The notes under the pieces were generated by a model. It was not told the origin of the DNA. It did not search any database and saw only the letters and a program-made list of their open reading frames with translations. Position numbers and translations under genes: made by a program. A stretch of 28,975 nt of DNA from positions 1-28,975 of the IMG/VR virus record IMGVR_UViG_3300021140_000029, one strand, 5' to 3'. Source of the stretch: a virus. Below, in pieces: positions 13,261 to 22,878 of this stretch. The first letter of the stretch is position 1; each line of letters opens with the position of its first letter.

Positions 13261-15722
13261 AATTCTGCGTTTTTATTTATCTTATTAATTTTATTCTGCA
13301 CGTTGGTAACTTGAGTTTCAGATACGATGGCCGTAACTGTCATGCCTCCCGTTTCAACAGCTCCTCCTCCTGCACTCATTACGTTGCCAGTATTGGCTGA
13401 GCCAAAGAGCTGAGCCGATTGTGGCACCACCTGAGTAACACTACTGCCATTACCATTAGATGCACCTCCACCTCCACCACTTGAGGATGGTGAGCCTCCA
13501 GATGTTAGGATCTGTTTTGCCTTAGCTATATTGGTAGCAATCTGAATAATACCAGCGGCAAACTGTGCAACACCTGCCGCCCCTGAAGTAACTGCGTTGG
13601 CTGGGTTTTTTTGTGATGCTGCAGTAAGGGCACTAATTGCTAACCCTGTATCGATACCTATCTGCACCAATGCCATTGCCTTGTTGAATTTCTCTAGTTT
13701 CTTCTGGTCATTAACTAGGCCTTTTGCAATGTTTGTAATACCATCAGCAATATCCCCTGCCAATTGTAGCCTGGCATCTCTTTCCTTTTGTGCATTGTCT
13801 ATCCTTTCAACTTCTGCCTTATTGGTGATATCATTTATCTTAGCCTCGTGGTCTTTCTTTAATTTTTCTAATAGCTCATAGTTACCCTTGGCCAGCTCCT
13901 GATCCTGTAGGTATTTAGCTTCTGCCTCAGCAATGGCTCTAGTTTTTTCATCCTCCAAAGATAGGGCTAAATCACTTTGAGCCTTGAGCCTTTCATCATT
14001 TCGTTTCTTACTTTCCTCAGCATCCATTTGATCATAGATAGCTAGGATCTGCCTACGTTGTTCCTCCGTTAATGTGGTATCATTGATGGCCTCAGTTCTG
14101 AGCTTGTCATACTTTTGCTTTTGCAGTATAGCCTCTTTCTCTGCCCCATCAGCCATGGCCTCGATGGTGAGGTCATTGATCTTAAGCTGGTTTTCTTTAT
14201 ATTGTTCTGCCGCCTTTTTGTCAATAGCTAGGAGCTCGTTATTTTTCAACGTTTCCGCATCCTTCAAAATCTGAAGCTCCTGTGCCGTTAACTTACTCAT
14301 AGCATCTAGCCTAAGCTGTGCTAGTTTTTTCTCATAGTTCTGTATGCTTCCACCCTTAGTGATATACTCATTATCAATGGCCGCCTTCTCCTCCTTCATT
14401 TTCTCCTCAAGGAAGTTCTGTTTATAATCCTGGAAGGCCTGCTCTCTGACCATTTTTTCCTTATCAGTACCCTCAGCAATCAATGCCGTTCTGTTCTTAA
14501 TACCTTCAGCCTCTAGCTTCAGCCCTTCCGTGTACTGAGTTTGGATATCGGCCACCTGTTGCTTTCTTTGAGCCTTAGCATCTGATGCCGCCTTCTTGTT
14601 GTTATCGGCTATCTTTTTATTGTTATCCGCTACCTTCTTAGCATTATCCTCACTTGCTTTTTGTGCCGCCTTATTGCTTTCCTGTATCCTCTTTTGCTCA
14701 TTGATATCTAATATCTTAAGCTCGTTTTGGCCATCCTTTATCTGCTCAGTTAATGACTGGTTATCTTTGATGTTCTTATCTAACTGCTCGTTAATTTTTT
14801 TCAACTGATCAACCTGTGCCTGGGTACCTGTGGCCACGTTACCAGTAACATCCATCGAAGCTAGGAGGAGGGTTTTCTTTGCAGCGATTTGCTTAAAGAT
14901 TACATTGTTCTCCTCTAGCATTCTTTTGCGGTAGGCAATGGATGCAAGGATTCTTTGCTTCTCTAGCTCATAGGTATTTTTTCCTTCAGCCTTAGCTAGT
15001 TCAATATCTCTTTTGAATTGCCCATCCCGTAAATTAAAAGCATTCGTTATGGCCGCTTTCTTTCTTTCCTCTGCTTCAATCTGTCTATCAATGTTTGCAA
15101 TCTGGCTTTGCGTTTGCAATTCTTGTTGCTTAGCTTGCTCCTCTTCAGCGTGGCTAGTTATTCCTATGGCATCGGTCAAATAATAGAAACCATCAATAAG
15201 GCCACCGATGGCCGCCTTAATCCCATCCAGTACTGGCTGAAGCATTCCCATTTTGTTCATCCATAAACCAATAGCCACCACAATAGCGGTAATGGCTGAT
15301 ACTAGCAAAAATATAGGGTTGGCTAGTATGGTTACTCCTAGCTTTACAAAGGCTCCACCCATTGTACCAATAACCCCCATGAAGCTCTTGAAACTTTTAC
15401 CTAGTTCAGCAGGGTTAATCTTGCCTATCACCTGGCTGAACACCTTTGCCTTTTGGTTTGCCTCCTCAAAGTCAAGGCTCATGAGGCTATCCTTAATACC
15501 TCCTAATGAATTACTGACCTGCTCAAACTTACTACCCGATGCAAACACATTGGCCGCATCATTGGCGTCGCTTATCTTATCCTTTAGCTCCCCTGCTCTG
15601 GCAGAGAGCTCGGCCATTTGTTCTGGATCAGTAGCCTCGGCAATAGCTCCTTTTAATTCTCGAAGCTCTGCCCTCATGGCACCAATGCCCTGTATAACTA
15701 TAGGTATCTCAACTTGATTCAT
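13257..15722 (-). CDS. Tape measure protein
   Basis: An 821-aa protein with a long helical, Lys/Glu/Gln-rich coiled-coil body (about residues 190-690). A hydrophobic segment lies at about 128-154 (VTILANPIFLLVSAITAIVVAIGL), and the low-complexity tail is Gly/Ser-rich (about 755-775). One stretch repeats KKVADNN and KKIADNN. This is the standard make-up of a siphophage tape measure, which sets tail length and enters the host envelope on injection. At the usual 0.15 nm per residue, a tail of about 120 nm is expected. It overlaps the upstream tail gene by one base. Confidence 0.88.
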   Translation of the reverse strand: MNQVEIPIVIQGIGAMRAELRELKGAIAEATDPEQMAELSARAGELKDKISDANDAANVFASGSKFEQVSNSLGGIKDSLMSLDFEEANQKAKVFSQVIGKINPAELGKSFKSFMGVIGTMGGAFVKLGVTILANPIFLLVSAITAIVVAIGLWMNKMGMLQPVLDGIKAAIGGLIDGFYYLTDAIGITSHAEEEQAKQQELQTQSQIANIDRQIEAEERKKAAITNAFNLRDGQFKRDIELAKAEGKNTYELEKQRILASIAYRKRMLEENNVIFKQIAAKKTLLLASMDVTGNVATGTQAQVDQLKKINEQLDKNIKDNQSLTEQIKDGQNELKILDINEQKRIQESNKAAQKASEDNAKKVADNNKKIADNNKKAASDAKAQRKQQVADIQTQYTEGLKLEAEGIKNRTALIAEGTDKEKMVREQAFQDYKQNFLEEKMKEEKAAIDNEYITKGGSIQNYEKKLAQLRLDAMSKLTAQELQILKDAETLKNNELLAIDKKAAEQYKENQLKINDLTIEAMADGAEKEAILQKQKYDKLRTEAINDTTLTEEQRRQILAIYDQMDAEESKKRNDERLKAQSDLALSLEDEKTRAIAEAEAKYLQDQELAKGNYELLEKLKKDHEAKINDITNKAEVERIDNAQKERDARLQLAGDIADGITNIAKGLVNDQKKLEKFNKAMALVQIGIDTGLAISALTAASQKNPANAVTSGAAGVAQFAAGIIQIATNIAKAKQILTSGGSPSSSGGGGGASNGNGSSVTQVVPQSAQLFGSANTGNVMSAGGGAVETGGMTVTAIVSETQVTNVQNKINKINKNAEL

Positions 15723-18451
15723 TATGGATAGTATTTTATTTCAATTGTTGTATATGCTAGGTAGTTATCACTGAAGCCTACCCCTATCTGAGAAGTATCT
15801 ACATAGATGCTGTTATTAGCCGCCACATAGATGGCACTATATATCCCATCAAAATAGCTAGATCCTATCATTACCGTGATGCGGTCCTGTGGGATAGCAC
15901 CTAGATCCCATGCATCCAATGTGGCCTGGTATTGACCTACCCCTAAATAATTCCAGGTGATTTGACCAAAGGTATTTACTAGCTCAGTAGCTACTGGAGG
16001 AGTAGCTCCCGCCTGAAACAATACAGCAGTATAGGCATAGCATGCTGGCAATACTGGTAAGCCATTGTACCTGTTGTAAACTACTAGGTTGTCGGTATAG
16101 ATACCATCCTCAGATATTAGCTTGTTATCTGTTACCACTACGGTCTTGAGGCCCTCATTAACTACGTTACCCTTCCCCGTTATTACTCCATTAGAATTGC
16201 CAGGTATTACGTTTGCATTCGAGCTCCTATGATTGAATATAGTATTACTAGCTACATGGGCTATGGCCCCATTATTACCGTTGCCAATTGGAGGAGCTTC
16301 TCCAGGGATTGCTGTGCTCCCAGGTAATACGCTCATGAGATCAATCTCACTATCCACGCTGATGAGCTCTACCTGGGTTAGCTTGTTAGCATTGGCATCG
16401 TAATCAATTACCTTATTGATATTCCACCATGAGTTATCTATCCTTATCTTATCATTTAATTCTAGGCTCTGGATATCTGGCTCTTTTAAATCAAAGAAAG
16501 CCGTTAACATTTTGCCGTTATTAATCTGCCCCATTGTACGCCTCCAGTATTTGTTATACAGATTGTTATCTGTTAAGGTCAAAGGCTGGTAATAATAAAA
16601 GGAACAGATGGCAAAATTAAGGTCCCATGATGGGCTTAATGGATCATTGAAATGACCTACATACGGGTAGCTCGTTAGGTTAGTTGCACCAACACTACCG
16701 TAATCATAAATATTGAATGCAGCACAATTGGTGAGGCCTACCTCCGCTGTTGAATCGTAAAGTATACGGATATTAGTATCAGGCTGTGAGCCCATGATCT
16801 GAGGTACATACGCTCCGAAGGTAGTATCTATCACAGGGGTAGGGCTGAATAATACGGCCTTAGTAGTTACATCCTTTACATACTCATTGTCAAAAATCAC
16901 CTCAGCCTGTCCATAGATTTGATTAGTTGCATTGGTGTATATTACATTTGGATCATCCTTATCAGGTGCATAGGTGAGTATTACCTTTTTACTTGTTAGC
17001 TCTGGAAGAAATGATAAACTTTGTTCCTGGTCTTTGGCTAGTTTGTAGGTCCAGTCCACCTGCTTACCTGCATCATAGTAGTCATCTCTATGCACTAGGT
17101 TCAGCATATTAGGCTGGCTCTTATCCACCTCAGCGTAAAGGTTGAACATATTAAAGATGGCCTTAACGTAATCGGATTGCTTTATCTTTTTGGGTACATA
17201 ATCATTGACATCTAAGGTGCCACCCACAGCTACAATGTTACTACTAGGTGTAATGGTTATATCTGCTGAATTGATTGTTAAATCTAAGGTGTAAGGTATA
17301 GTGTAAAAACCACCACCTGTAAAAAAGAACGCCTGTACGTTCGTGGTTAATGCAGTAAGCTGAGGCAATAGCGTTGCATCTGTTGCTTGTATGCTAACCA
17401 GTAAAGTATCTACTGCCACATTATAAGTACCTGCACCTAGCACTCCTGTTAATCCATTGTATAATGGGGAGGATACGTTTACATTATAAGGTGCATTGAA
17501 AAAGTTAAGATAAAACTGAGGCGTCCCTACTGATACGTTCCCAGTTGGGAAGGTAACATCTAAGGAGAAATTAATCAGGATCTTTATCTCATAGTATTGG
17601 CTATTGGCTGAGTTAATATTGAATGGTGTAGTATATACCCCAGTCAATGGATTGAATAAGTTTTGAGGATCCTCCAGCTCTGTTAAACCTGTGAATGTAT
17701 ATACTGCCGTGGATGGTTGTAATGATAACGCTGAGGTAACTGTACTGGGTGTAGTTTTCTCAGCCCTTACTACATAATCAGCAAAATCAAAGTTATCGCT
17801 TCCACCATTGTACGGTATGATTAGTTTATCAAATTTCGTGGCACTTAATGTGGGCCAGTTGTACTGATACCCTGCATCGGCAAAGATACGATCCATGTAA
17901 ACCTTTGCAAATATAGCAGGCTTAAATTCATTGATCATATAGTTAGCATCTCCTGACATTGGAAGGAAATACTTAAAGCCATCCGTAACCGTATTGCCAA
18001 AGCGCATCTGGATATTGTTCGCATCAAAGGGATGGTTCAAATCCGTGAAATCTATATCTGTTAATTCCTTATTATTGATGGCCGTAAAGAAATCACCTTT
18101 ACTATCCCTTACTAATACCTCATACTCAACGTGCTCCTCATAGCCATCCGTGAGCTGTACCTTTTTAACTGATGTTAACTGTAGCACAGCATCCTCCATT
18201 ATAGGGATACCATCCTGAATAACTGAGCAGGTTGTAAGGGTATTGATATTGAAGGTGCCTGCCTCAATGTTTACATCATAGTAATGGTTCAGCAAGTCAT
18301 TGTTATTCTTGCTCCCTACCAAAGTAATGGTCTTAGAGAAGTTACCCTTTCGCTGTGAGATATCTCTGATATCACCTACTTGAAAATTCAAAGGGAAAGC
18401 TGTGCCCTCCTTTACCTCCAGGTATCCTGTTGCTAGTTGTATCTTAACCAT
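15722..18451 (-). CDS. Large tail tip protein (Bacteroidota-type)
   Basis: The largest gene, 909 aa. The N-terminus (LEVKEGTAFPLNFQVGDI, RKGNFSKTITLVGSKNNNDLL) is typical of large tail proteins of Bacteroidota phages that follow the distal tail gene. The middle is beta-rich and Thr/Asn/Val-rich. A region near residues 410-500 (YVPKKIKQSDYVKAIFNMFNLYAEVDKSQPN) resembles hub or tail-associated modules. It probably forms the tail tip or hub. The gene order (distal tail, this gene, tape measure, fibre) fits. No peptidase motif is seen. Confidence 0.6.
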   Translation of the reverse strand: MVKIQLATGYLEVKEGTAFPLNFQVGDIRDISQRKGNFSKTITLVGSKNNNDLLNHYYDVNIEAGTFNINTLTTCSVIQDGIPIMEDAVLQLTSVKKVQLTDGYEEHVEYEVLVRDSKGDFFTAINNKELTDIDFTDLNHPFDANNIQMRFGNTVTDGFKYFLPMSGDANYMINEFKPAIFAKVYMDRIFADAGYQYNWPTLSATKFDKLIIPYNGGSDNFDFADYVVRAEKTTPSTVTSALSLQPSTAVYTFTGLTELEDPQNLFNPLTGVYTTPFNINSANSQYYEIKILINFSLDVTFPTGNVSVGTPQFYLNFFNAPYNVNVSSPLYNGLTGVLGAGTYNVAVDTLLVSIQATDATLLPQLTALTTNVQAFFFTGGGFYTIPYTLDLTINSADITITPSSNIVAVGGTLDVNDYVPKKIKQSDYVKAIFNMFNLYAEVDKSQPNMLNLVHRDDYYDAGKQVDWTYKLAKDQEQSLSFLPELTSKKVILTYAPDKDDPNVIYTNATNQIYGQAEVIFDNEYVKDVTTKAVLFSPTPVIDTTFGAYVPQIMGSQPDTNIRILYDSTAEVGLTNCAAFNIYDYGSVGATNLTSYPYVGHFNDPLSPSWDLNFAICSFYYYQPLTLTDNNLYNKYWRRTMGQINNGKMLTAFFDLKEPDIQSLELNDKIRIDNSWWNINKVIDYDANANKLTQVELISVDSEIDLMSVLPGSTAIPGEAPPIGNGNNGAIAHVASNTIFNHRSSNANVIPGNSNGVITGKGNVVNEGLKTVVVTDNKLISEDGIYTDNLVVYNRYNGLPVLPACYAYTAVLFQAGATPPVATELVNTFGQITWNYLGVGQYQATLDAWDLGAIPQDRITVMIGSSYFDGIYSAIYVAANNSIYVDTSQIGVGFSDNYLAYTTIEIKYYP

Positions 18452-19895
18452 TGACTAGGTCATTATTGGCATACTTAATCGTAATGCTCTGGCGTATTAA
18501 ATTCTTGTTTCGTTTCTTGAATAGCTCATAGGATGAGGTGAGGATGTTACAGCTGATGTACTCAGTGCTCTGAGGTTGCTCGCAGTCTTCATCATCATAT
18601 ATAGCCTTTTTAATATAAGTTTCTGGTGAGCTGATGAGCTCAGAGAAATACTGGGCCATCTCTTCAGTCATCCAGTTGGTATTTAAATCGATGGTAGTAT
18701 CAGTACTTATATAGCTGTTCACATAGCCCTTATCCTGGGTATTGTAGGTCCAGTATTGACTAGATATGTATCCTTGCACATCCCTATTGAATTGCTCCCG
18801 TGTTACGTTACCTTTCTCATAGTAACGGCCTGTAAACGCAAAGCTACCCCATGATCCCATGCGATCTAGGAATAGGATGTGATACTCAATATCCCTTACC
18901 CTCCTATCTAGATATACCCTGTACTTTTGAGAGGTCTGAGTTCCGAGGTGCTCATAATAGAAATCATACCACTCAGTTCCTGGCTTAATCAATGGTGCTG
19001 AGCCTGCCACTACGTTGGTAGCTCCATGGTTATTAGGACCAACAGATATGCCTACAACGTGATCAGTAGCCGCCACATCCTTATCCAGGATATCCCCTAG
19101 ATTGTTTTCAAATACCATTCGATGGCTACCAGCAGGTGAGTTGTTCACGGCATCCATCCAGAGGTCCTGCGCTAGGGTAGCATAGTATCCATCCGTTGGT
19201 AATGTTGTTAGTAGCTTATCGGTTATATTATTGAGTAGGTAATCCTGGTAATTATAGGCAGGCCATTCTACCCATCGGATGGCACCATTGAATACATAGT
19301 TATTCTTATCCTGCCTCAAAGCTCGGTTAATGGTTCGCCTACCATCGGCATAGGTTATATCCCCGTTAATAGTTGCATCGGTTACCAATGACCAGGGGCT
19401 ATTGACTACCAGGTAACCAGGGCCCACTCCTATAACTGTTTGCAATCCTTCGAGATTAGGGTTGGCAATACCTCCATCCGATTGAGCTATATTAATCTGA
19501 TCACCTACCACAAAGCTATTGGCTACGTTTATCTGAACGTTCCCTGCATTGTTGGTAAGGTTAGCGAAGTATTGCACGATGGTGAGGTACTCCTCCCCTA
19601 CGGCCACATCATATTTATAATGGCTATTCGTTGCATCGTATACCGTGGTGTTGGCCAGCTCAAGGTCATAGCTCACCTTAGCCTGTAGTAACTTACTCAA
19701 GTCAATCTCACCATACCCGCTAACGTATTGAGGCAGTACCCGGTACTCTGCTATCTTATTAACCGTGCCACTCTCGTATATATCGAAAACAAATTTAAAA
19801 CCAGGGTTCCCTGAGTTCGTGGATGCGTAGATAAATTTAATAGGGTTATACGCTGGCATCAATGGATCTGCCTTAGCTATTAGTAGTATTGCCAT
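18444..19895 (-). CDS. Putative distal tail protein
   Basis: A 483-aa, beta-rich protein beginning MAILLIAKADPLMPAYNPIKFIYAS. Later stretches are YKYDVAVGEEYLTIVQYF, HILFLDRMGSWGSFAFTGRY and, at the C-terminus, LIRQSITIKYANN. It is the first gene after the terminase and lies before the large tail tip gene, the place of a distal tail or baseplate platform protein. The 'DRMGSWGSF' stretch is common in structural proteins of Bacteroidota phages. A late motif ends one base before its ATG. It overlaps the next gene by 8 bp. Confidence 0.55.
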   Translation of the reverse strand: MAILLIAKADPLMPAYNPIKFIYASTNSGNPGFKFVFDIYESGTVNKIAEYRVLPQYVSGYGEIDLSKLLQAKVSYDLELANTTVYDATNSHYKYDVAVGEEYLTIVQYFANLTNNAGNVQINVANSFVVGDQINIAQSDGGIANPNLEGLQTVIGVGPGYLVVNSPWSLVTDATINGDITYADGRRTINRALRQDKNNYVFNGAIRWVEWPAYNYQDYLLNNITDKLLTTLPTDGYYATLAQDLWMDAVNNSPAGSHRMVFENNLGDILDKDVAATDHVVGISVGPNNHGATNVVAGSAPLIKPGTEWYDFYYEHLGTQTSQKYRVYLDRRVRDIEYHILFLDRMGSWGSFAFTGRYYEKGNVTREQFNRDVQGYISSQYWTYNTQDKGYVNSYISTDTTIDLNTNWMTEEMAQYFSELISSPETYIKKAIYDDEDCEQPQSTEYISCNILTSSYELFKKRNKNLIRQSITIKYANNDLVNG

Positions 19896-19896
19896 G

Positions 19897-19925
19897 CCTA
19901 TATTATCCTATGCCAGGAAAATGTT
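19897..19925 (-). promoter_or_regulatory. Putative phage late promoter, copy B
   Basis: Minus strand: AAAAACATTTT (AACA at 19925-19922), then TAATATAGG (19905-19897) beginning 20 nt from the AACA start, then C and the ATG at 19895. It fills the gap between the large terminase stop (19927) and the distal tail gene. Confidence 0.65.
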
Positions 19926-19926
19926 T

Positions 19927-21075
19927 TTAAAACGCATAGTATGAATCATCCGTATAGTACTCCTGCCGTATGTGGGTAGTAGCATACCTCACAGCATCCA
20001 TTGCATCATCGAATAGCTTGACAGGTTCATCCGTTATGAAATCACCGATTTTCTTCCACTTGTAGTTTTCATACTCCCGTTTTAGATCCTTATGATCCTG
20101 GCAAAATACCCCAAATGTTTTAACGTTATCAATACCCTTCTTGACTACCTTGTTGGCATTCTGTACATCAAACCCTGCAATGTTCATTTCTTGTATGATC
20201 TCTGGACGTGAATAATCTGCCATGATTGTAACCGTTTGCTCTATCCCCATAGCCTGAAGCTTCTCGATTAGCATGGTAGTAGTTAGGTAGCTCTCATATA
20301 TCACAGGCTCGATGTATATATCATTATCACACCAATATACCCTCATGAGTGCCGTGGGGTGATTGTACCCAAAGTCCAGACCATACACATAGTTGACAAA
20401 CCTAGCAGGCCTATGTGATAGGAAGGTCCAGTTGCTGTATATGTTACTCTTGCTGATAGCCTTCTCACCTAGTGCATAGATCTGGTATAGTGCCTCATCG
20501 GTTCGCTTTAAATCCTCAATCTGTGCCCTGATGCTATTGGGTAGAAACGGGTTATCTCGGTACGTTGATTTGATTAGTATGCTCTCCTCCTTTGGAAGCT
20601 CATATAACCAGCTCGAGCTATCTGATGGGTTATAATCAAATATTAGCTTAAATTCAGTACGCATATTGAGCTGAGTAAAGTCATCGAAGTACAGCTCATT
20701 AGCTTCATTGCACCATGCTATATCTCGCTTCCTTCCCCTTATCTTCTGCTCATCATCCACGGAAAAAAATTCCACAATACTCCCATTAGAGAAAGTATAT
20801 ATATGCTCACTCTTGTTATGGCTATCCAGGCTATAAATACCCATCTCCTTAAGTATCTCTATGAAATCCCTTAGCACCGTTGCCCTCAATGCAGGGAAGG
20901 TCTTACGAATAATACTAACCACCTTCCCAGAATTCTGTAGGCAATAGATAACCATGAGCTGGCAGAGGCTGTAGGTCTTAGAGCTCCTGCTCCCTCCCTC
21001 GTTGATTATAAACCTATGTGGCCCACTCAGAGCCTCATAGTTCTTTTCAAATATTACCGTACTCTTTATCTCCAT
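19927..21075 (-). CDS. terL: Terminase large subunit
   Basis: A 382-aa protein, the DNA packaging motor. The ATPase domain has Walker A GGSRSSKT (27-34) and Walker B DIAWCNEA (118-125, catalytic Glu124). The RNase H-like nuclease domain has GLDFGYNHPTA (Asp233), IMADYS (Asp286) and LFDDAMDAVRYA (Asp355, Asp356 and Asp359). The family is Terminase_3/PBSX-like, slightly short but complete. Its start overlaps the preceding 56-aa frame by 29 bp. A late promoter follows its stop. Confidence 0.93.
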   Translation of the reverse strand: MEIKSTVIFEKNYEALSGPHRFIINEGGSRSSKTYSLCQLMVIYCLQNSGKVVSIIRKTFPALRATVLRDFIEILKEMGIYSLDSHNKSEHIYTFSNGSIVEFFSVDDEQKIRGRKRDIAWCNEANELYFDDFTQLNMRTEFKLIFDYNPSDSSSWLYELPKEESILIKSTYRDNPFLPNSIRAQIEDLKRTDEALYQIYALGEKAISKSNIYSNWTFLSHRPARFVNYVYGLDFGYNHPTALMRVYWCDNDIYIEPVIYESYLTTTMLIEKLQAMGIEQTVTIMADYSRPEIIQEMNIAGFDVQNANKVVKKGIDNVKTFGVFCQDHKDLKREYENYKWKKIGDFITDEPVKLFDDAMDAVRYATTHIRQEYYTDDSYYAF

Positions 21076-21217
21076 TAACTGCTATTTGGTAGGCATTCAT
21101 TAGCATGGCCACCTGCCTGCCATCAGTTGCCACGGCCCTTCTATCTATTCTCACCTGCACTCCCTTCATTTTATAGATGTATGCCTCCACCATTGAGCAC
21201 ATGATATCAATCTGCAT
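21047..21217 (-). CDS. Small protein, 56 aa, between the terminase subunits
   Basis: The frame from ATG 21217 to TGA 21047 fills the 131-bp gap between the two terminase genes. It overlaps the small subunit by 11 bp and the large subunit by 29 bp. It begins MQIDIMCSMVEAYIYKMKG and includes RIDRRAVATDGRQVAML. It looks helical and basic. In-frame ATGs at 21202 and 21193 are alternative starts. I do not recognise it; a helper role in packaging is possible from position alone. Confidence 0.5.
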   Translation of the reverse strand: MQIDIMCSMVEAYIYKMKGVQVRIDRRAVATDGRQVAMLMNAYQIAVNGDKEYGNI

Positions 21218-21545
21218 CTGGTCTCACAATGGTTACCTCTATCCCTGTAATTGATTGCTCAATGCTCTGGTCTATCTGTTGGACAGGGGATCCATAGGCA
21301 GAATCCATCAATGCCTTGTATGCCATTACATCCCCTTCTCTAGCTTTTTTTATTAAGGCTAAGGTAGCTAAATCCTCCTGGCTCATATTTTCGTTTTCGC
21401 CTGTTAAAGGGTTTTTTAAGTTCTGATTAACTTCTAACCAATACTTTGCTATTGTGCTTCTATTCTTTGCTCCTTTAGGTCTTCCGTTAGGATTTCCGCT
21501 TTCGCCTTTTTCCCATGCTGGTTTTAAATTGTCTTCTTTTGGCAT
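21207..21545 (-). CDS. Putative terminase small subunit (DUF5681-like)
   Basis: A 112-aa basic protein. Residues 7-30 (LKPAWEKGESGNPNGRPKGAKN) match the DUF5681 pattern common in phage proteins next to TerL. A helical segment follows (LATLALIKKAREGDVMAYKALMDSAYG), like the DNA-binding part of small terminases. It should recognise phage DNA and load TerL. The gene follows the methyltransferase gene by 20 bp. Confidence 0.7.
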   Translation of the reverse strand: MPKEDNLKPAWEKGESGNPNGRPKGAKNRSTIAKYWLEVNQNLKNPLTGENENMSQEDLATLALIKKAREGDVMAYKALMDSAYGSPVQQIDQSIEQSITGIEVTIVRPDAD

Positions 21546-21565
21546 AATCGGTGTTATTTCGGTGT

Positions 21566-22747
21566 TTATTTTAATTCAACTCCGTTCTTCTTAATAACTA
21601 AACTTGGGTCAAGTTTTTTCATACGGTCAACTATGACTTGGCAATACTTCGGGTCTAATTCCATACCGTAGCATTTGCGTTTAAGTTGATGAGAAGCTAC
21701 CATTGTAGAACCTGAACCGAGAAAGAAGTCAAGAATATAATCTCCTTTTTTACTACTATTGTTCAATGCCCTTGTTGGAAGTTCGATAGGCTTTTGAGTT
21801 GGATGAAATTCATTTTTTGATTCTCTATTAACATCCCATACTGTAACCTCATTTGTAGGACCGTACCAATACGGAGAATTTCCTTTCTTAAAACAATAAA
21901 AGCAAGGTTCGTGTTTTTGTTTATACTGAGCGGATAAAGCTCCAAACTGAGCTATATTTTTATTCCATATAATTTGACTGCGTATCTCAATACCATTATC
22001 CCATAAATGAGAAGCCATATCTGCGTAACCTGCAGCGTGCCATATATACATAGGTGCTTTATCCTTTGTAAATAGTATTATATTAGGTAAAACTTCTTGA
22101 TATATGTTCGTGTTTTTTTGGTCATTGTCAAGTTTAGTTCTTTTAGTCAAAGCTCCACCCTCGTAGTCTACACCATAAGGAGGGTCTGTAAATACCATAT
22201 CAGCCTTTTGTCCGTTCATCAGTTTTGCTACTTGGTCGCTATCAGTTGAATCCCCACAAAGCAAACGATGTTCTCCAATCTCAAATAAATCTCCTAATAC
22301 AATATCTGTTTCAATTCCACCTTCAGGCACATCAAACTCATCCTCTTCAGCTTCAAGTTCTTCTTGAACACTTAAATCAACTGGCAAATCCAATCCCCAC
22401 TCTTCAAGTTTATCTACTTCCCATTCATTCGCTAAACTATCCCAGTCCCACTCTCCGAATCCTACGTTATCTTTGATTAAAAATTCTGCCTTCTGTTCCT
22501 CAGTCCACTCATCTGCTAGTATAACTGGTATCTCTTTTAATCCTATCTCTTTGCAGGCTTTTAATCGCATATTTCCACCTAATACAACGTATTTACCATC
22601 AACGTCTGTAAAAACAATTAGAGGCCGTTTATTTAGCATATCAGGGAAATCCTGAATGCTTTTAACTAACTTCTTAAATTTATCATCCTTTATTATCCTA
22701 GGATTTTTGGGATTAGGTTTAACCTCGTTTATCTTTACTATCTGCAT
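21566..22747 (-). CDS. ParB-like nuclease domain fused to a DNA methyltransferase
   Basis: A 393-aa fusion. Residues 1-95 are ParB/Srx-like (VKINEVKPNPKNPRI, VVLGGNMRLKACKEIG). An acidic linker (about 128-145) follows. The methyltransferase has motif IV TDPPYG at 187-192 and motif I FFLGSGST at 341-348. This order (DPPY first) is that of beta-class N6-adenine or N4-cytosine enzymes. No partner restriction gene is present, so it probably modifies phage DNA for protection or regulation. It sits inside the packaging block, coupled to the 46-aa gene by a 10-bp overlap. The target site cannot be read. Confidence 0.85.
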   Translation of the reverse strand: MQIVKINEVKPNPKNPRIIKDDKFKKLVKSIQDFPDMLNKRPLIVFTDVDGKYVVLGGNMRLKACKEIGLKEIPVILADEWTEEQKAEFLIKDNVGFGEWDWDSLANEWEVDKLEEWGLDLPVDLSVQEELEAEEDEFDVPEGGIETDIVLGDLFEIGEHRLLCGDSTDSDQVAKLMNGQKADMVFTDPPYGVDYEGGALTKRTKLDNDQKNTNIYQEVLPNIILFTKDKAPMYIWHAAGYADMASHLWDNGIEIRSQIIWNKNIAQFGALSAQYKQKHEPCFYCFKKGNSPYWYGPTNEVTVWDVNRESKNEFHPTQKPIELPTRALNNSSKKGDYILDFFLGSGSTMVASHQLKRKCYGMELDPKYCQVIVDRMKKLDPSLVIKKNGVELK

Positions 22748-22878
22748 CCTTGCCCTTTATATATTTTTAAATAGTTCTTAGATCCCTTCAATTTAGATGA
22801 TTTGCACTTAGAATGAACCCCAGGCCGTTTCACCTTAGGCTTAGCAACGTGTATTTTAACATTAGTTTGCTTTGCCAT
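22738..22878 (-). CDS. Small basic protein, 46 aa
   Basis: The frame from ATG 22878 to TAG 22738 encodes a very basic peptide: MAKQTNVKIHVAKPKVKRP, then GVHSKCKSSKLKGSKNYLK and GQGCR. It fills the gap between the 156-aa protein and the methyltransferase, with overlaps of 17 and 10 bp. Similar 'KRPGVHxKxKxSKxKxSKNY' peptides occur in other tailed phages, from memory. It may bind nucleic acid or the capsid interior. The function is unknown. Confidence 0.65.
   Translation of the reverse strand: MAKQTNVKIHVAKPKVKRPGVHSKCKSSKLKGSKNYLKIYKGQGCR

Noticed and set aside
14590-14650. Tandem repeat in the tape measure, CRISPR-like
   Set aside because: It is a short coiled-coil repeat in coding sequence (KKVADNN, KKIADNN); there are no spacers and no array. 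No CRISPR, tRNA or IS element was seen elsewhere.
15253-15717. Plus-strand ORF of 154 aa
   Set aside because: It is antisense to the tape measure N-terminus and shows no domain pattern.
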